DNA of 64,000 nt from an uncultured Oscillibacter sp. (GTDB taxonomy: Bacteria; Bacillota; Clostridia; Oscillospirales; Oscillospiraceae): contig CANPTW010000001.1 in NCBI GenBank assembly GCA_947577075.1, positions 95,307 through 159,306 on the forward strand, written 5' to 3'. Of this stretch, positions 26,740 through 35,244 are shown in pieces. Both the position numbers and the translations under genes were made by a program. The notes beneath the pieces were generated by a model, which worked only from the letters and a program-made list of their open reading frames with translations, had not been told where the DNA came from and searched no databases. The number at the start of each line of letters is the position of its first letter. Position 1 is the first letter of the stretch.

Positions 26740-27712
26740 GGTAAAGGATTTGTTCTCGGTCCGCTATGGGGTAAACCTGGAGCTGAACGCCCTGATCCGG
26801 GATCCCTGCGGCGTCAACTTCGTCTCCCGGACGTCCAAGAACAACGGCGTCTCCGCAAAGGTGCGGCCCCTGCCCCACATCGCCCCCCTGCCCGCCGGGA
26901 CCATCACGGTCGCGGGCGGGGGCTCCGTCATGGAGGCGTTTCTCCAGATCTCCCCCTATTATTCCGGCCGGGATCTGTACTATCTGACCGCCAGGGTGCC
27001 CATGACAAACGAGCAGAAGCTGTTTTACTGCTTCTGCCTCCGGGGGAACAAGTACAAATTTTCCTACGGCCGGCAGTCCAACGCCACCCTGGCCGAGCTG
27101 CAGATACCGGCGCTGGACAGCATCCCGGCCTATATCCACCGCTTTTCCATCCAGGAGTACGGGAAACGCCTTCTCCGCCGGATGGACTTCCCCGAAGTAA
27201 AGGCGGACTGCCGGCGGGCCGGCGGGCTGGTCCCCCTGGAGGCGCTGTTTTCCGTTCGGGGCGGCCTCTCCTCCTCCGAGGTCATACGGCGGGCGGAGCG
27301 GGCAAACGAGAACTGGATTCCCTATATCCGGCCGTCCTACCGGCAGGAGACCAGCATTGACGCCTACGTCAACAAAAACGCCGTGCCCCGGGAAAAAATA
27401 TTCCCCGCCCAGACGCTGTACGTCTCCACGGACGGACAGGGCAGCCATACCTTTTCCTATGTGTCGGCCTTCGAGTTTGTGCCCAACAGCAACGTGTCCG
27501 TGCTCCTCCCCCTGCGGGAGATGACGCTGCAGGAAAAGCTGTTTTACGCCCAGTGCATCACGGGTAACCGCTATAAATTTTCCTACGGCCGGAAGCCGAA
27601 GGGCAGGCGGCTGAAATCCGTCATGCTGCCGGAGTACCCGCCGGACTACGTCCTCAGCTATAACATGGACCGCGTGATGCAGAGCTTCCACCGCGTATTG
27701 GAAACGGTGTAG
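26717..27712 (+). CDS. Restriction-modification specificity (S) subunit with two target-recognition domains
   Basis: This 331-residue protein is an internal duplication. KVKDLFSVRYG (8-18) pairs with PLEALFSVRGG (173-183). MTNEQKLFY...GNKYKFSYGR (97-119) pairs with MTLQEKLFY...GNRYKFSYGR (269-292). Each half is one target-recognition domain plus its conserved helix, as in type I HsdS and BcgI B. It should read the two halves of a bipartite DNA site and guide the fused nuclease-methyltransferase. It overlaps that gene by 23 bases. GGAGGGGG sits immediately before ATG 26717, so GTG 26720 is an alternative start. Confidence 0.87.
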   Translation: MVRTRTCKVKDLFSVRYGVNLELNALIRDPCGVNFVSRTSKNNGVSAKVRPLPHIAPLPAGTITVAGGGSVMEAFLQISPYYSGRDLYYLTARVPMTNEQKLFYCFCLRGNKYKFSYGRQSNATLAELQIPALDSIPAYIHRFSIQEYGKRLLRRMDFPEVKADCRRAGGLVPLEALFSVRGGLSSSEVIRRAERANENWIPYIRPSYRQETSIDAYVNKNAVPREKIFPAQTLYVSTDGQGSHTFSYVSAFEFVPNSNVSVLLPLREMTLQEKLFYAQCITGNRYKFSYGRKPKGRRLKSVMLPEYPPDYVLSYNMDRVMQSFHRVLETV

Positions 27713-27747
27713 CCTCCCCCGGGCAGCGCCATGAACACGCGTATAAG

Positions 27748-27779
27748 AACCCGCCCCCTTCGGAAAGGGGGCGGGTTTC
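27748..27779 (+). terminator. Terminator of the restriction-modification operon
   Basis: AACCCGCCCCCTT and AAGGGGGCGGGTT form a 13-bp perfect stem with loop CGGA, 35 bases after the S-subunit stop, ending GGGTTTCG. The structure is near symmetric. The AraC-gene transcript arrives from the other side, so it may serve both. Confidence 0.75.
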
Positions 27780-27947
27780 GACTGTCAAAAAACGCGGAAC
27801 TCCGGTCTGCCGGGAGGAAAGGGTGTGCGCGGGAAACCCGGGAGGGGGTTCCCGCGCAATTTCAATCCCTGCGCGGCGGCACAAGAGTCCGTTTTGAAGC
27901 CGCCGAAACGCCGTCCCAGAGCGCCTCTTCCCGCCGGGCGGCGCGGA

Positions 27948-28772
27948 TCAGCGGCTCCGCTTCCGGTACTCCATGGGGCTGATTCCCTCCACCCGGCGGA
28001 AGCACTGGGAAAAGTAGCTGAGGGAGGAAAAGCCCAGAATATGGGCGATCAGGGACAGGGTATGGTCCGTCTCCCGAAGGAGAAAGCGGCTCTCCTCAAT
28101 CCGGCGGGAGATCAGGTAGTTGATGGGCGAAACCCCAAACTCCCGGCGGAAGGCGTGGGCCAGATAATACTTGTTCAGGTGGGCCAGCTGCGCCAGCTGG
28201 TCCAGGCTCAGGTTCTCCTTGAAATGGTTGTCGATGTACCGCCGGACCAGGTCGCATTCCCGGCTGGACCGGGCGTCGGAGGGCTCGCCGGAGAGGGCCG
28301 CGTCCCGCTGCCGGTTCAGCCGGACCAGGACCACCTCCAAAAGGCTCCCGCACACCCGCTTATAGCCCGGCAGAGCCTGGGACGCCTCCTGGAGCATCAG
28401 GCGGAGACAGGCCATCAGCTCTTCCCAGCCGGTGTGGAGGTGAAGCAGGGCCACGCCCCCCTCCCCGGCCAGCGTCTCCAGACTCTCCACCCCCAGCACA
28501 ATATACTCCAGGGGGCTGTCCAGCTGGCTGACCTCCGTGTGGGGCACATTGGCGTTGACGACGACGGCGTCATGAATGGCCACGGGAAACTCCTCCCGCC
28601 GGGTGCGCAGGCGGCCGTGGCCCCCGGTGATGAAAAACAGCTCCGCACAGCCGTGGGTGTGCAGGCTGGAGTTCCAGTCCCTGCTGTACTCCGCGTGGGA
28701 GACATAGAGCAGCCGGGGCACGCCCTCCGGAGCCCCTTCCTCTCTTTGGAACGCGTATTGCTGCTGACTCAT
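27948..28772 (-). CDS. AraC-family transcriptional regulator
   Basis: This 274-residue regulator has an N-terminal cupin-like sensing domain (HTHGCAELFFITGGHG near residues 36-51) and a C-terminal AraC domain with two helix-turn-helix motifs: LSLDQLAQLAHLNKYYLAHAFRREFG and HTLSLIAHILGFSSLSYFSQCFRRVEG. The ATG at 28772 follows AAGGAGG, and the upstream extension is not used. It is transcribed away from the sugar ABC transporter / GH112 operon and is probably its activator, responding to the imported sugar. Confidence 0.9.
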   Translation of the reverse strand: MSQQQYAFQREEGAPEGVPRLLYVSHAEYSRDWNSSLHTHGCAELFFITGGHGRLRTRREEFPVAIHDAVVVNANVPHTEVSQLDSPLEYIVLGVESLETLAGEGGVALLHLHTGWEELMACLRLMLQEASQALPGYKRVCGSLLEVVLVRLNRQRDAALSGEPSDARSSRECDLVRRYIDNHFKENLSLDQLAQLAHLNKYYLAHAFRREFGVSPINYLISRRIEESRFLLRETDHTLSLIAHILGFSSLSYFSQCFRRVEGISPMEYRKRSR

Positions 28773-28874
28773 CCGCCGGACCTCCTTCCGCCCCGTCTTG
28801 CCGGGGACCCGCAGTTCACGCCGGGCGCGTCTGCGCAATTTTTTGAAAATTGGCAGCGTGCGGCCTGCGGAATA

Positions 28875-28903
28875 ATTATAGCGCATTTTCCGCCGTTGTG
28901 CAA
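28875..28903 (-). promoter_or_regulatory. Promoter of the AraC-family regulator
   Basis: TTGCAC (28898-28903) and a perfect TATAAT (28875-28880) are 17 bases apart on the minus strand. The remaining 170 bases up to the divergent operon promoter are AT-rich, show no gene, and should contain the regulator's operator sites. Confidence 0.82.
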
Positions 28904-29075
28904 CTTCCCGGAAATCCCTCCCTTTCGACAGGCCGCCTTGTTTTTCGAGCGCAGATCCAGGCGGCGGGCCGCAAAAAAACTATAAGTTTTGCCCAAAACA
29001 GACGGGAGTATTCCTTCAAAATTCCGCCAAAACGCAAAAAGAGCAAGATCTATAAAAAGTTCCGCAAGATACGGA

Positions 29076-29105
29076 TTGTTTTGCCAGCGTGGAACCCGCT
29101 ATACT
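29076..29105 (+). promoter_or_regulatory. Promoter of the sugar ABC / GH112 operon
   Basis: TTGTTT (29076-29081) and TATACT (29100-29105) are separated by 18 bases, 62 bases before the first start codon. The weak -35 fits a promoter that needs an activator. Confidence 0.7.
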
Positions 29106-29167
29106 AGAGCTTACAAGGCTGAAAATCAGCCTGCGGAAGCTTTTCAGAACGATAGGGAGGTAAACTT

Positions 29168-30553
29168 ATGAAGAAGTTTCTCAGTCTCTTGCTGACCCTG
29201 GCTCTGGTGCTGTCCCTGGCCGCCTGCGGCGGCGGGAACGACGCCGGGACCACCCCGCCCCCCGCCGACTCCGGCAGCTCCGGCGACACCCAGGCCCCGC
29301 CGACCGCCGCCGAGGACGTGACCATCACCGTGGCCGCCCTGGCCTCCGGCTATGAGGAAGCCTATCCCGGCATGTGGCAGGAGGTCTGCGACGCCTTCAC
29401 CGCCGAAACCGGCGTGAAGGTCAACCTGATCTGCGACAAAAACCTGGAGGACGTCATTGGGCCCTCCATGCAGGGCGGCGACTTCCCCGACGTAATCCAC
29501 CTGGCCACCGGCCGTGAGAAAGGTCTGACCGAGCAGTTCATCAAGGACCGGAACATCGCCGAGCTGACGGACGTGCTGTCTATGACCATCCCCGGCGAGA
29601 GCGCCAAAGTCTCCGACAAGATCGTCGGCGGCTTCACGGACACCTCCGTGACCAACCCCTACGGCGACGGGGTGACCTACCTGGCCCCCATGTTCTACTC
29701 CCCCTGCGGCCTGTTCTACAACGCGGGCCTCTTCGAGGAGAAGGGCTGGACCGTCCCTGCCACCTGGGACGAGATGTGGGAGCTGGCCGAGAAGGCCAAG
29801 GCCGAGGACAGCTACCTCTTCACCTATCCCACCACCGGCTACTTTGACGCCTTCCTGTACGCGCTGATGTACTCCGTGGGCGGCGCCGACTTCTTCAACA
29901 AGGCCACCACCTATGCCGAGGGCATCTGGGACACCCCCGAGGCCCAGCAGTGCTTCGACATCATCGCCAAGCTGGCCAGCTACACGAACCCCGTCACCCC
30001 CGCCCAGGCCAACGACCAGGACTTCACCCAGAACCAGCAGCTGGTCCTGGACAACAAGGCCCTGTTCATGCCCAACGGCACCTGGATCGTGGGCGAGATG
30101 GCCGAGGCTCCCCGGGCCGAGGGCTTCAAGTGGGGCATGACCGCCCTGCCCGCCGCCAAGGCCGGCGGAAACGGCGCCAGCTACTGCTGGCTGGAGCAGG
30201 CCTGGATCCCCGCCGCCGCCCCCAACCTGGACGCGGCCAAGCAGTTCGTGGCCTTCCTGTACTCTGACGCGGCCTGCGCCATCTTCGCCAAGGGCGGCGC
30301 GGTGCAGCCCGTCCCCGGCCTGACGGACAACCTGGAGGGCGACAACAAGATGTTCTACTCCATCTATGACAACGGGGCCGACGCGGCCATGGGCAACTTC
30401 GCGGCCTACAACGCCGTGGCGGGCCTGGGCACCGTCCGCGAGGTCTTCCTGGACCCCGTCAACGGCCTGGTGAACGGCTCCATCTCCAAGGACCAGTGGA
30501 TCTCCGACGTGAAGGCCGCCAGCGACCAGATGCGGGCCAACATTATGGGATGA
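29168..30553 (+). CDS. Sugar ABC transporter substrate-binding lipoprotein
   Basis: This 461-residue extracytoplasmic protein has a lipoprotein signal ending LAAC (lipid on Cys20), a Gly/Pro/Ser/Asp linker, and a family-1 type solute-binding fold with typical segments FPDVIHLATGREKG, GVTYLAPMFYSPCGLFYNAGLFEEKGW and PNGTWIVGEMAEA. It should bind an oligosaccharide and deliver it to the two permeases downstream. With a GH112 phosphorylase in the operon, galacto-N-biose or lacto-N-biose is the likely ligand. GGGAGG precedes the ATG. A hairpin repeat separates it from the permease genes. Confidence 0.92.
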   Translation: MKKFLSLLLTLALVLSLAACGGGNDAGTTPPPADSGSSGDTQAPPTAAEDVTITVAALASGYEEAYPGMWQEVCDAFTAETGVKVNLICDKNLEDVIGPSMQGGDFPDVIHLATGREKGLTEQFIKDRNIAELTDVLSMTIPGESAKVSDKIVGGFTDTSVTNPYGDGVTYLAPMFYSPCGLFYNAGLFEEKGWTVPATWDEMWELAEKAKAEDSYLFTYPTTGYFDAFLYALMYSVGGADFFNKATTYAEGIWDTPEAQQCFDIIAKLASYTNPVTPAQANDQDFTQNQQLVLDNKALFMPNGTWIVGEMAEAPRAEGFKWGMTALPAAKAGGNGASYCWLEQAWIPAAAPNLDAAKQFVAFLYSDAACAIFAKGGAVQPVPGLTDNLEGDNKMFYSIYDNGADAAMGNFAAYNAVAGLGTVREVFLDPVNGLVNGSISKDQWISDVKAASDQMRANIMG

Positions 30554-30554
30554 C

Positions 30555-30698
30555 ACTTTTCTTGAAAGATATGGGGATTCTTAGCGGCTCTGCCGCTTAG
30601 AGACCCCGTATACCCGAAGGGTAAAAGTATCCAAAAGAACTTTCACGCGCTACGGGCATTGGCGGTTGCGTGAGCTTGCCGCACGGCAACGCAGAATC
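30555..30698. repeat. Intra-operon hairpin repeat, family C copy 1
   Basis: This element starts one base after the binding-protein stop codon. It opens ACTTTTCTTGAAAG, contains AGCGGC-TCT-GCCGCT and CCC-GAA-GGG hairpins, then CAAAAGAACTTTCACGCGCT, and ends CACGGCAACGCAGAATC. A relative in the opposite window orientation follows the iolG-like gene at 43339-43431, which shares the first, AAAGAACTTT and GGCAACG(A/C)AGAAT parts. 3' mRNA stabilisation of the first cistron is a plausible role. Confidence 0.65.
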
Positions 30699-30798
30699 CG
30701 TCTGCAAAGTAGTTTAAATCGTTCGCAACGTGGCGGCGGCGGGCAGGTCCCGCCGCCGCTTTCCAATCCCCGCTACACGACCCGAAAGGAGTGATTCC

Positions 30799-31674
30799 AT
30801 GCGCAGCAGCAAGAGCCGGGGGCGCTTCCTGGCCCTGTGCGTCGCCCCGGCGGCGATCCTCTATTTTGTCTTCATGATCCTGCCCACCCTGAACGTCTTC
30901 CGCATGTCCCTCTTTGAGCGGGGAGCCTACTCCCCCACGGAGACCTTCGTGGGCACGGCGAATTTCAAGGCCCTGATGGGCGACGTGAAATTCATCACGG
31001 CCATGCAGAACACCATCCTGCTGATCGTCACGGTGACCATCATCACCTTTTTCTTCGCCATCGTCTTCGCGGCGATTCTGACCCGGGAGAAGATCAAGGG
31101 ACAGAACTTCTTCCGCATTGTCTTCTACATCCCCAACATCCTCTCCGTGGTGGTCATCGCCGGCATCTTCTCCGCCATCTACAAGCCGGAAAACGGCATG
31201 CTGAACAGCATCCTCTCCCTTCTCAGGGGGGAGACCGTCATGATCCTCTGGAAGGACCAGCCCATGGTCATCGTCAGCGTGATCATCGCCATGGTCTGGC
31301 AGGCCATCGGCTATTACATGGTGATGTACATGGCCTCCATGTCCGCCGTGCCGGAGAGCCTTTATGAAAGCGCGGGGCTGGACGGCGCGGGGCGGCTGAC
31401 TCAGTTCTTCCAGCTGACCCTGCCCCTGATCTGGACCAACATCCGCACCACTCTGACCTTTTTCATCATCTCCACCATCAACATGGCCTTCCTCTTCGTC
31501 AAGGCCATGGTGGCCAAGGGCATGGCCGACGTGGGCCTGAGCTTCATGTACGCCCAGAAGGACGCCGGGCTCTACGGCTACTCCATGGCGGCGGGCGTGG
31601 TGATCTTCCTGTTCTCCTTCCTGCTGTCCGCCCTGGTGAACCTGGTGACGAAGCGGGAAGTCCTGGAAATGTAA
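30799..31674 (+). CDS. Sugar ABC transporter permease (MalF type)
   Basis: This 291-residue inner-membrane subunit has six predicted helices and the EAA loop ESAGLDGAGRLTQFFQLTLPLIW near residues 193-215, which docks the ATPase. GAAAGGAG precedes the ATG at 30799. The upstream frame extension is unsupported. It forms the channel with the next gene. The operon encodes no ATPase, so a shared MsmK/UgpC-type ATPase encoded elsewhere is expected, as is usual for this family. Confidence 0.93.
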   Translation: MRSSKSRGRFLALCVAPAAILYFVFMILPTLNVFRMSLFERGAYSPTETFVGTANFKALMGDVKFITAMQNTILLIVTVTIITFFFAIVFAAILTREKIKGQNFFRIVFYIPNILSVVVIAGIFSAIYKPENGMLNSILSLLRGETVMILWKDQPMVIVSVIIAMVWQAIGYYMVMYMASMSAVPESLYESAGLDGAGRLTQFFQLTLPLIWTNIRTTLTFFIISTINMAFLFVKAMVAKGMADVGLSFMYAQKDAGLYGYSMAAGVVIFLFSFLLSALVNLVTKREVLEM

Positions 31675-31686
31675 GGGGGCGAGGGT

Positions 31687-32577
31687 ATGACAAACGAAAA
31701 GAAGGGCATGTCCGGCGAGGCGCTGTATAAAATCTTCATCTATGTGGTGCTGATTACCCTGGCGGTGGTCATCATCGTGCCCGTGGCCTGGGTCTTCCTG
31801 GCCTCCATCAAGCAGAACAGCGAGTTCTACGGCAACCCCTGGGCCCTGCCCGCCTCTTTTTACTGGCAGAATTTCGTGGAGGCGTGGAACGCCGCCAGCA
31901 TGGGCAGCTACATGCTCAACTCCGTCCTGGTGACGGCCCTGTCCCTGGTGCTGCTGCTGGTGATCGCCCTGCCCGCGGCCTACTGTCTGGCCCGGTTCCG
32001 CTTCCGGGGGAGCCGGTTTTTGAACACCTGCTTCATGGCGGGGCTGTTCATCAACGTGAACTACATCGTGGTGCCCATCTTCCTGATGCTCCGGGATGGG
32101 GATGCGTGGCTGAAAAATCTCATGGGAAGCGGGTTCCTTCTGAACAACCTGGTGGTGCTGGCGGTGGTGTACGCCTCCACGGCCCTGCCCTTCACCATTT
32201 ACCTGCTCTCCGGCTACTTCGCCACCCTGCCCCACGACTTTGAGGAGGCCGCCTATATCGACGGCGCGGGCTACGGTCAGGCCATGATCCGCATCATCTT
32301 CCCCATGGCCCAGCCCTCCATCATCACCATCATCCTGTTTAACTTCCTCTCCTTCTGGAACGAGTACATCATCTCCATGACGCTGATGAGCAATGCCCAG
32401 GGCCAGAAGACCCTGCCAGTGGGCCTCTTGAACCTGATGCAGGCCCAGCAGTCCTCCGCCCAGTACGGCATTTTGTACGCGGGCCTGGTGCTGGTGATGC
32501 TGCCCACGCTGATCCTCTACATGTGCGTGCAGAAGAAGCTGACCCAGGGCATGACCGTGGGCGGTTTGAAAGGATAA
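31687..32577 (+). CDS. Sugar ABC transporter permease (MalG type)
   Basis: This 296-residue permease is the second membrane subunit of the importer. It has six helices and the EAA loop FEEAAYIDGAGYGQAMIRIIFPMAQP near residues 185-210. It follows the MalF-type gene by 12 bases and precedes a small membrane protein gene by nine bases. The family takes up oligosaccharides or glycosides. Confidence 0.93.
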   Translation: MTNEKKGMSGEALYKIFIYVVLITLAVVIIVPVAWVFLASIKQNSEFYGNPWALPASFYWQNFVEAWNAASMGSYMLNSVLVTALSLVLLLVIALPAAYCLARFRFRGSRFLNTCFMAGLFINVNYIVVPIFLMLRDGDAWLKNLMGSGFLLNNLVVLAVVYASTALPFTIYLLSGYFATLPHDFEEAAYIDGAGYGQAMIRIIFPMAQPSIITIILFNFLSFWNEYIISMTLMSNAQGQKTLPVGLLNLMQAQQSSAQYGILYAGLVLVMLPTLILYMCVQKKLTQGMTVGGLKG

Positions 32578-32586
32578 GGTGACGGC

Positions 32587-32793
32587 ATGAAATTTTGGAA
32601 AGAGCACACCGGCCTCCGGGCGCTGTTCATTGCGGGCTTTTTCTTCGCGGGGCTGGCCCTGGTTATCCTCGGCTGGACCCTGACCGGGCAGATGAAGGGC
32701 CTGGGGCTGATGGTCCTGGGGGTCATTTTGCTGCTGGCGGCGCTGATGGTCTACAACAAGCCCTTTGAGGGCGACAAGGGCCCCGGACTCTAA
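32587..32793 (+). CDS. Small two-helix membrane protein of the GH112 operon
   Basis: This 68-residue protein has two hydrophobic helices (residues about 11-29 and 38-56) joined by a short LTGQMKG loop, with charged ends. It lies nine bases after the permease and 12 bases before the phosphorylase, with AAGGTG before its ATG, so it is a genuine operon member. I do not recognise a function. It may help assemble or tune the transporter. Confidence 0.7.
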   Translation: MKFWKEHTGLRALFIAGFFFAGLALVILGWTLTGQMKGLGLMVLGVILLLAALMVYNKPFEGDKGPGL

Positions 32794-32805
32794 GGAGTGG
32801 AACGC

Positions 32806-34974
32806 ATGACAGATTTACAGAACAAGGGCCGGGTGACCATCCCCACGGACGTGGACGTGGTGCCCGAGACTCTGGCCCTGCTGGAGCGCTGGGGGGCCGA
32901 CGCCATCCGGGACTGCGACGGCACCGACTACCCGGAGGAATTGAAGTCCGTGGGGGCCAAGGTCTACGCCACCTACTACACCACCCGGAAAGACAACGCC
33001 TGGGCGAAGGCCAACCCCGACGAGGTCCAGCAGTGCTACATCATGACGGCCTTCCACACGGCGGCGGGGGGCCCCCTGTCCATCCCGCTTCTGAAGGGAA
33101 TCAGCGGCGAGCTTTTGAAGGTCAACGACCGGGACGACGTCAAGCGCTGGTGGGAGGTCATGGACCGGACCACGGGGCAGCCCCTGGCCCCGGAGAGGTG
33201 GGACTACGTCCCGGGACAGGGCTCCGTGGTCATTCCCGCGCCGGAGGCGTTCCATGACTACACGGTCAGCTTCCTGGCCTATCTCATCTGGGACCCGGTC
33301 CACATGTACAACGCCGTCACCAACGGCTGGAAGGACTTCGAGCACCAGATCACCTTCGACGTCCGCCAGCCCAAGACCCGGGCGTTCACGATGGAGCGGC
33401 TGCGGAAGTTCATTCTGGACCACCCCTATGTGGACGTGATCCGCTACACCACCTTTTTCCACCAATTCACCCTGATCTTCGACGAGCTGAAACGGGAGAA
33501 GTACGTGGACTGGTACGGCTACTCCGCCTCCGTGTCCCCCTATATCCTGGAGCGGTTTGAGCGGGAGGCGGGCTATCCATTCCGGCCGGAATTTGTAATC
33601 GACCAGGGGTATTATAACAACCAGTATCGGGTCCCCTCAAACGAGTATCAGGATTTTATGGCCTTCCAGCGCCGGGAGGTGGCCGCCCTGGCGAAGGAGA
33701 TGGTGGACCTCACCCACGAGCTGGGGAAGGAGGCCATGATGTTCCTGGGGGACCACTGGATCGGCACCGAGCCCTATCTGGAGGAATTCCGGTCCATCGG
33801 CCTGGACGCGGTGGTGGGGAGCGTCGGCAACGGGTCCACCCTGCGCCTTCTCTCCGACATCCCCGGGGTCAAGTACACCGAGGGGCGCTTCCTGCCCTAC
33901 TTCTTCCCGGACACCTTCCACGAGGGAGGCGACCCGGTGGGAGAGGCCCGGGAGAACTGGATCACCGCCCGGCGGGCCATCCTGCGCAAGCCCATTGACC
34001 GCATCGGCTACGGGGGATACCTGAAGCTGGCCTGCGCCTTCCCGGAGTTTATCCAGTATGTGGAGTCCGTCTGCGGTGAATTCCGGGAGCTCTGCGGCCG
34101 CATCGGCGGGGCGAAGCCCTGGTACGCCAAGACCGTGGCGGTGCTGAACTGCTGGGGAAGGGCCCGGTCCTGGGGCTGCCACATGGTCCATCACGCCCTG
34201 TATCAAAAGCAGAACTACTCCTACGCCGGGGTGATCGAGGCCCTGTCCGGCGCCCCCTTCGACGTGCGCTTTTTGAGCTTCGGCGATTTGAAGGCCGACC
34301 CCCGCGTCCTGGACGGGGTGGATGTGCTTTTGAACATCGGCGGCGGGGACACCGCCCACACCGGCGGGGCCCTTTGGGAGGACCCGGACGTCTCCTCTGC
34401 GGTGAAGCGCTTTGTCTGGAACGGCGGCGGCTTCATCGGCGTGGGCGAGCCCTCCGGCCACCAGTACCAGGGGCGGTATTTCCAGATGGCCCCGGTGCTG
34501 GGCGTTGAAAAGGAGACAGGCTTTACACTGGGCTACGACAAGTACAACTGGGAGGAGCACCCGGACCACTTCCTCCTGGCGGACGCGGAGGGTCCCGTGG
34601 ACTTCGGCGAGGGCCAGAAGGGCATCTACGCCCTGGAGGGGGCCCAGGTGCTGGTCCAGCGGGAGAAGGAGGTCCAGCTGGCGGTGAACGCCTTCGGCTC
34701 CGGCCGGGGGGTGTATGTCTCCGGACTGCCCTACTCCTTTGAAAACTGCCGGCTGCTCCACCGGGCCATCCTGTGGGCCGCCCACGGCGAGAACCGCCTG
34801 GAAACCTGGTTCTCCTCCGACTGCCGGACGGAGGTCCACGCCTATGTGGACAGCGGGCGCTTCTGCGTGGTGAACAACGACGGCGCCCCCCGGAGCACCA
34901 CCGTCTTCCGGGGAGACGGGTCCGCCTTCCCGCTGGAGCTGGCGGCGGGGGAAATCCGCTGGTTTGAGATATGA
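32806..34974 (+). CDS. GH112 1,3-beta-galactosyl-N-acetylhexosamine phosphorylase
   Basis: This 722-residue cytoplasmic enzyme has the GH112 hallmarks throughout. It starts GRVTIPTDVDVVPETLALLERWGADAIRDCDGT and continues with FHQFTLIFDE, FLGDHWIGTEP (Asp316, in the place of the known general acid) and a C-terminal beta-sandwich. The family splits Gal-beta-1,3-GlcNAc or -GalNAc (mucin core and milk-glycan disaccharides) with phosphate, giving galactose-1-phosphate. A branch acts on Gal-beta-1,4-rhamnose, and the sequence alone does not exclude that. AAGGAG precedes ATG 32806. The transporter genes upstream supply the disaccharide. Confidence 0.93.
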   Translation: MTDLQNKGRVTIPTDVDVVPETLALLERWGADAIRDCDGTDYPEELKSVGAKVYATYYTTRKDNAWAKANPDEVQQCYIMTAFHTAAGGPLSIPLLKGISGELLKVNDRDDVKRWWEVMDRTTGQPLAPERWDYVPGQGSVVIPAPEAFHDYTVSFLAYLIWDPVHMYNAVTNGWKDFEHQITFDVRQPKTRAFTMERLRKFILDHPYVDVIRYTTFFHQFTLIFDELKREKYVDWYGYSASVSPYILERFEREAGYPFRPEFVIDQGYYNNQYRVPSNEYQDFMAFQRREVAALAKEMVDLTHELGKEAMMFLGDHWIGTEPYLEEFRSIGLDAVVGSVGNGSTLRLLSDIPGVKYTEGRFLPYFFPDTFHEGGDPVGEARENWITARRAILRKPIDRIGYGGYLKLACAFPEFIQYVESVCGEFRELCGRIGGAKPWYAKTVAVLNCWGRARSWGCHMVHHALYQKQNYSYAGVIEALSGAPFDVRFLSFGDLKADPRVLDGVDVLLNIGGGDTAHTGGALWEDPDVSSAVKRFVWNGGGFIGVGEPSGHQYQGRYFQMAPVLGVEKETGFTLGYDKYNWEEHPDHFLLADAEGPVDFGEGQKGIYALEGAQVLVQREKEVQLAVNAFGSGRGVYVSGLPYSFENCRLLHRAILWAAHGENRLETWFSSDCRTEVHAYVDSGRFCVVNNDGAPRSTTVFRGDGSAFPLELAAGEIRWFEI

Positions 34975-34976
34975 GA

Positions 34977-35047
34977 AAACGGAAGGGCTTCCCCTCCCGG
35001 CGCCGGGCCTCCGTCCGGAACCGGAAGGCGGAGCCCTTCCGTTTGCT
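34977..35047 (+). terminator. Terminator of the GH112 operon
   Basis: AAACGGAAGGGCT (34977-34989) pairs perfectly with AGCCCTTCCGTTT (35032-35044) around a GC-rich branched interior, followed by GCTTTCC. It begins three bases after the phosphorylase stop codon. Confidence 0.75.
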
Positions 35048-35090
35048 TTCCACTTTGTTACAGTTATGGCCATATTACAAACTAAAAATC

Positions 35091-35119
35091 TTGAGACGCC
35101 CTCCCTTCTCTGATATAAT
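35091..35119 (+). promoter_or_regulatory. Promoter of the ECF sigma factor gene
   Basis: TTGAGA (35091-35096) and a perfect TATAAT (35114-35119) are spaced by 17 bases. The leader to the start codon is about 120 bases and GC-rich, with no recognisable riboswitch. Confidence 0.8.
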
Positions 35120-35244
35120 GACGTTATTTTTGGGGGCAGGACCCTCCATCCGGGCCCGGTTGGGACGCCGGGCGGGGTCTGCGCGGCGCCGGGCCCCGGG
35201 CGCGCCCCCCGATTTACGCCAGCAGAGCAGAGGAGGGATTGGCC

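Noticed and set aside
24498..27947. Restriction-modification pair as part of a prophage or integrative island
   Set aside because: No integrase, attachment repeats, tRNA edge or phage genes flank it. Composition is like the neighbouring genes.
30643..32607. A 654-codon minus-strand frame rich in His, Gln, Gly and Asp
   Set aside because: It is a shadow of the two sugar permease genes. The His/Gln-rich composition is what antisense reading of membrane-protein codons gives.
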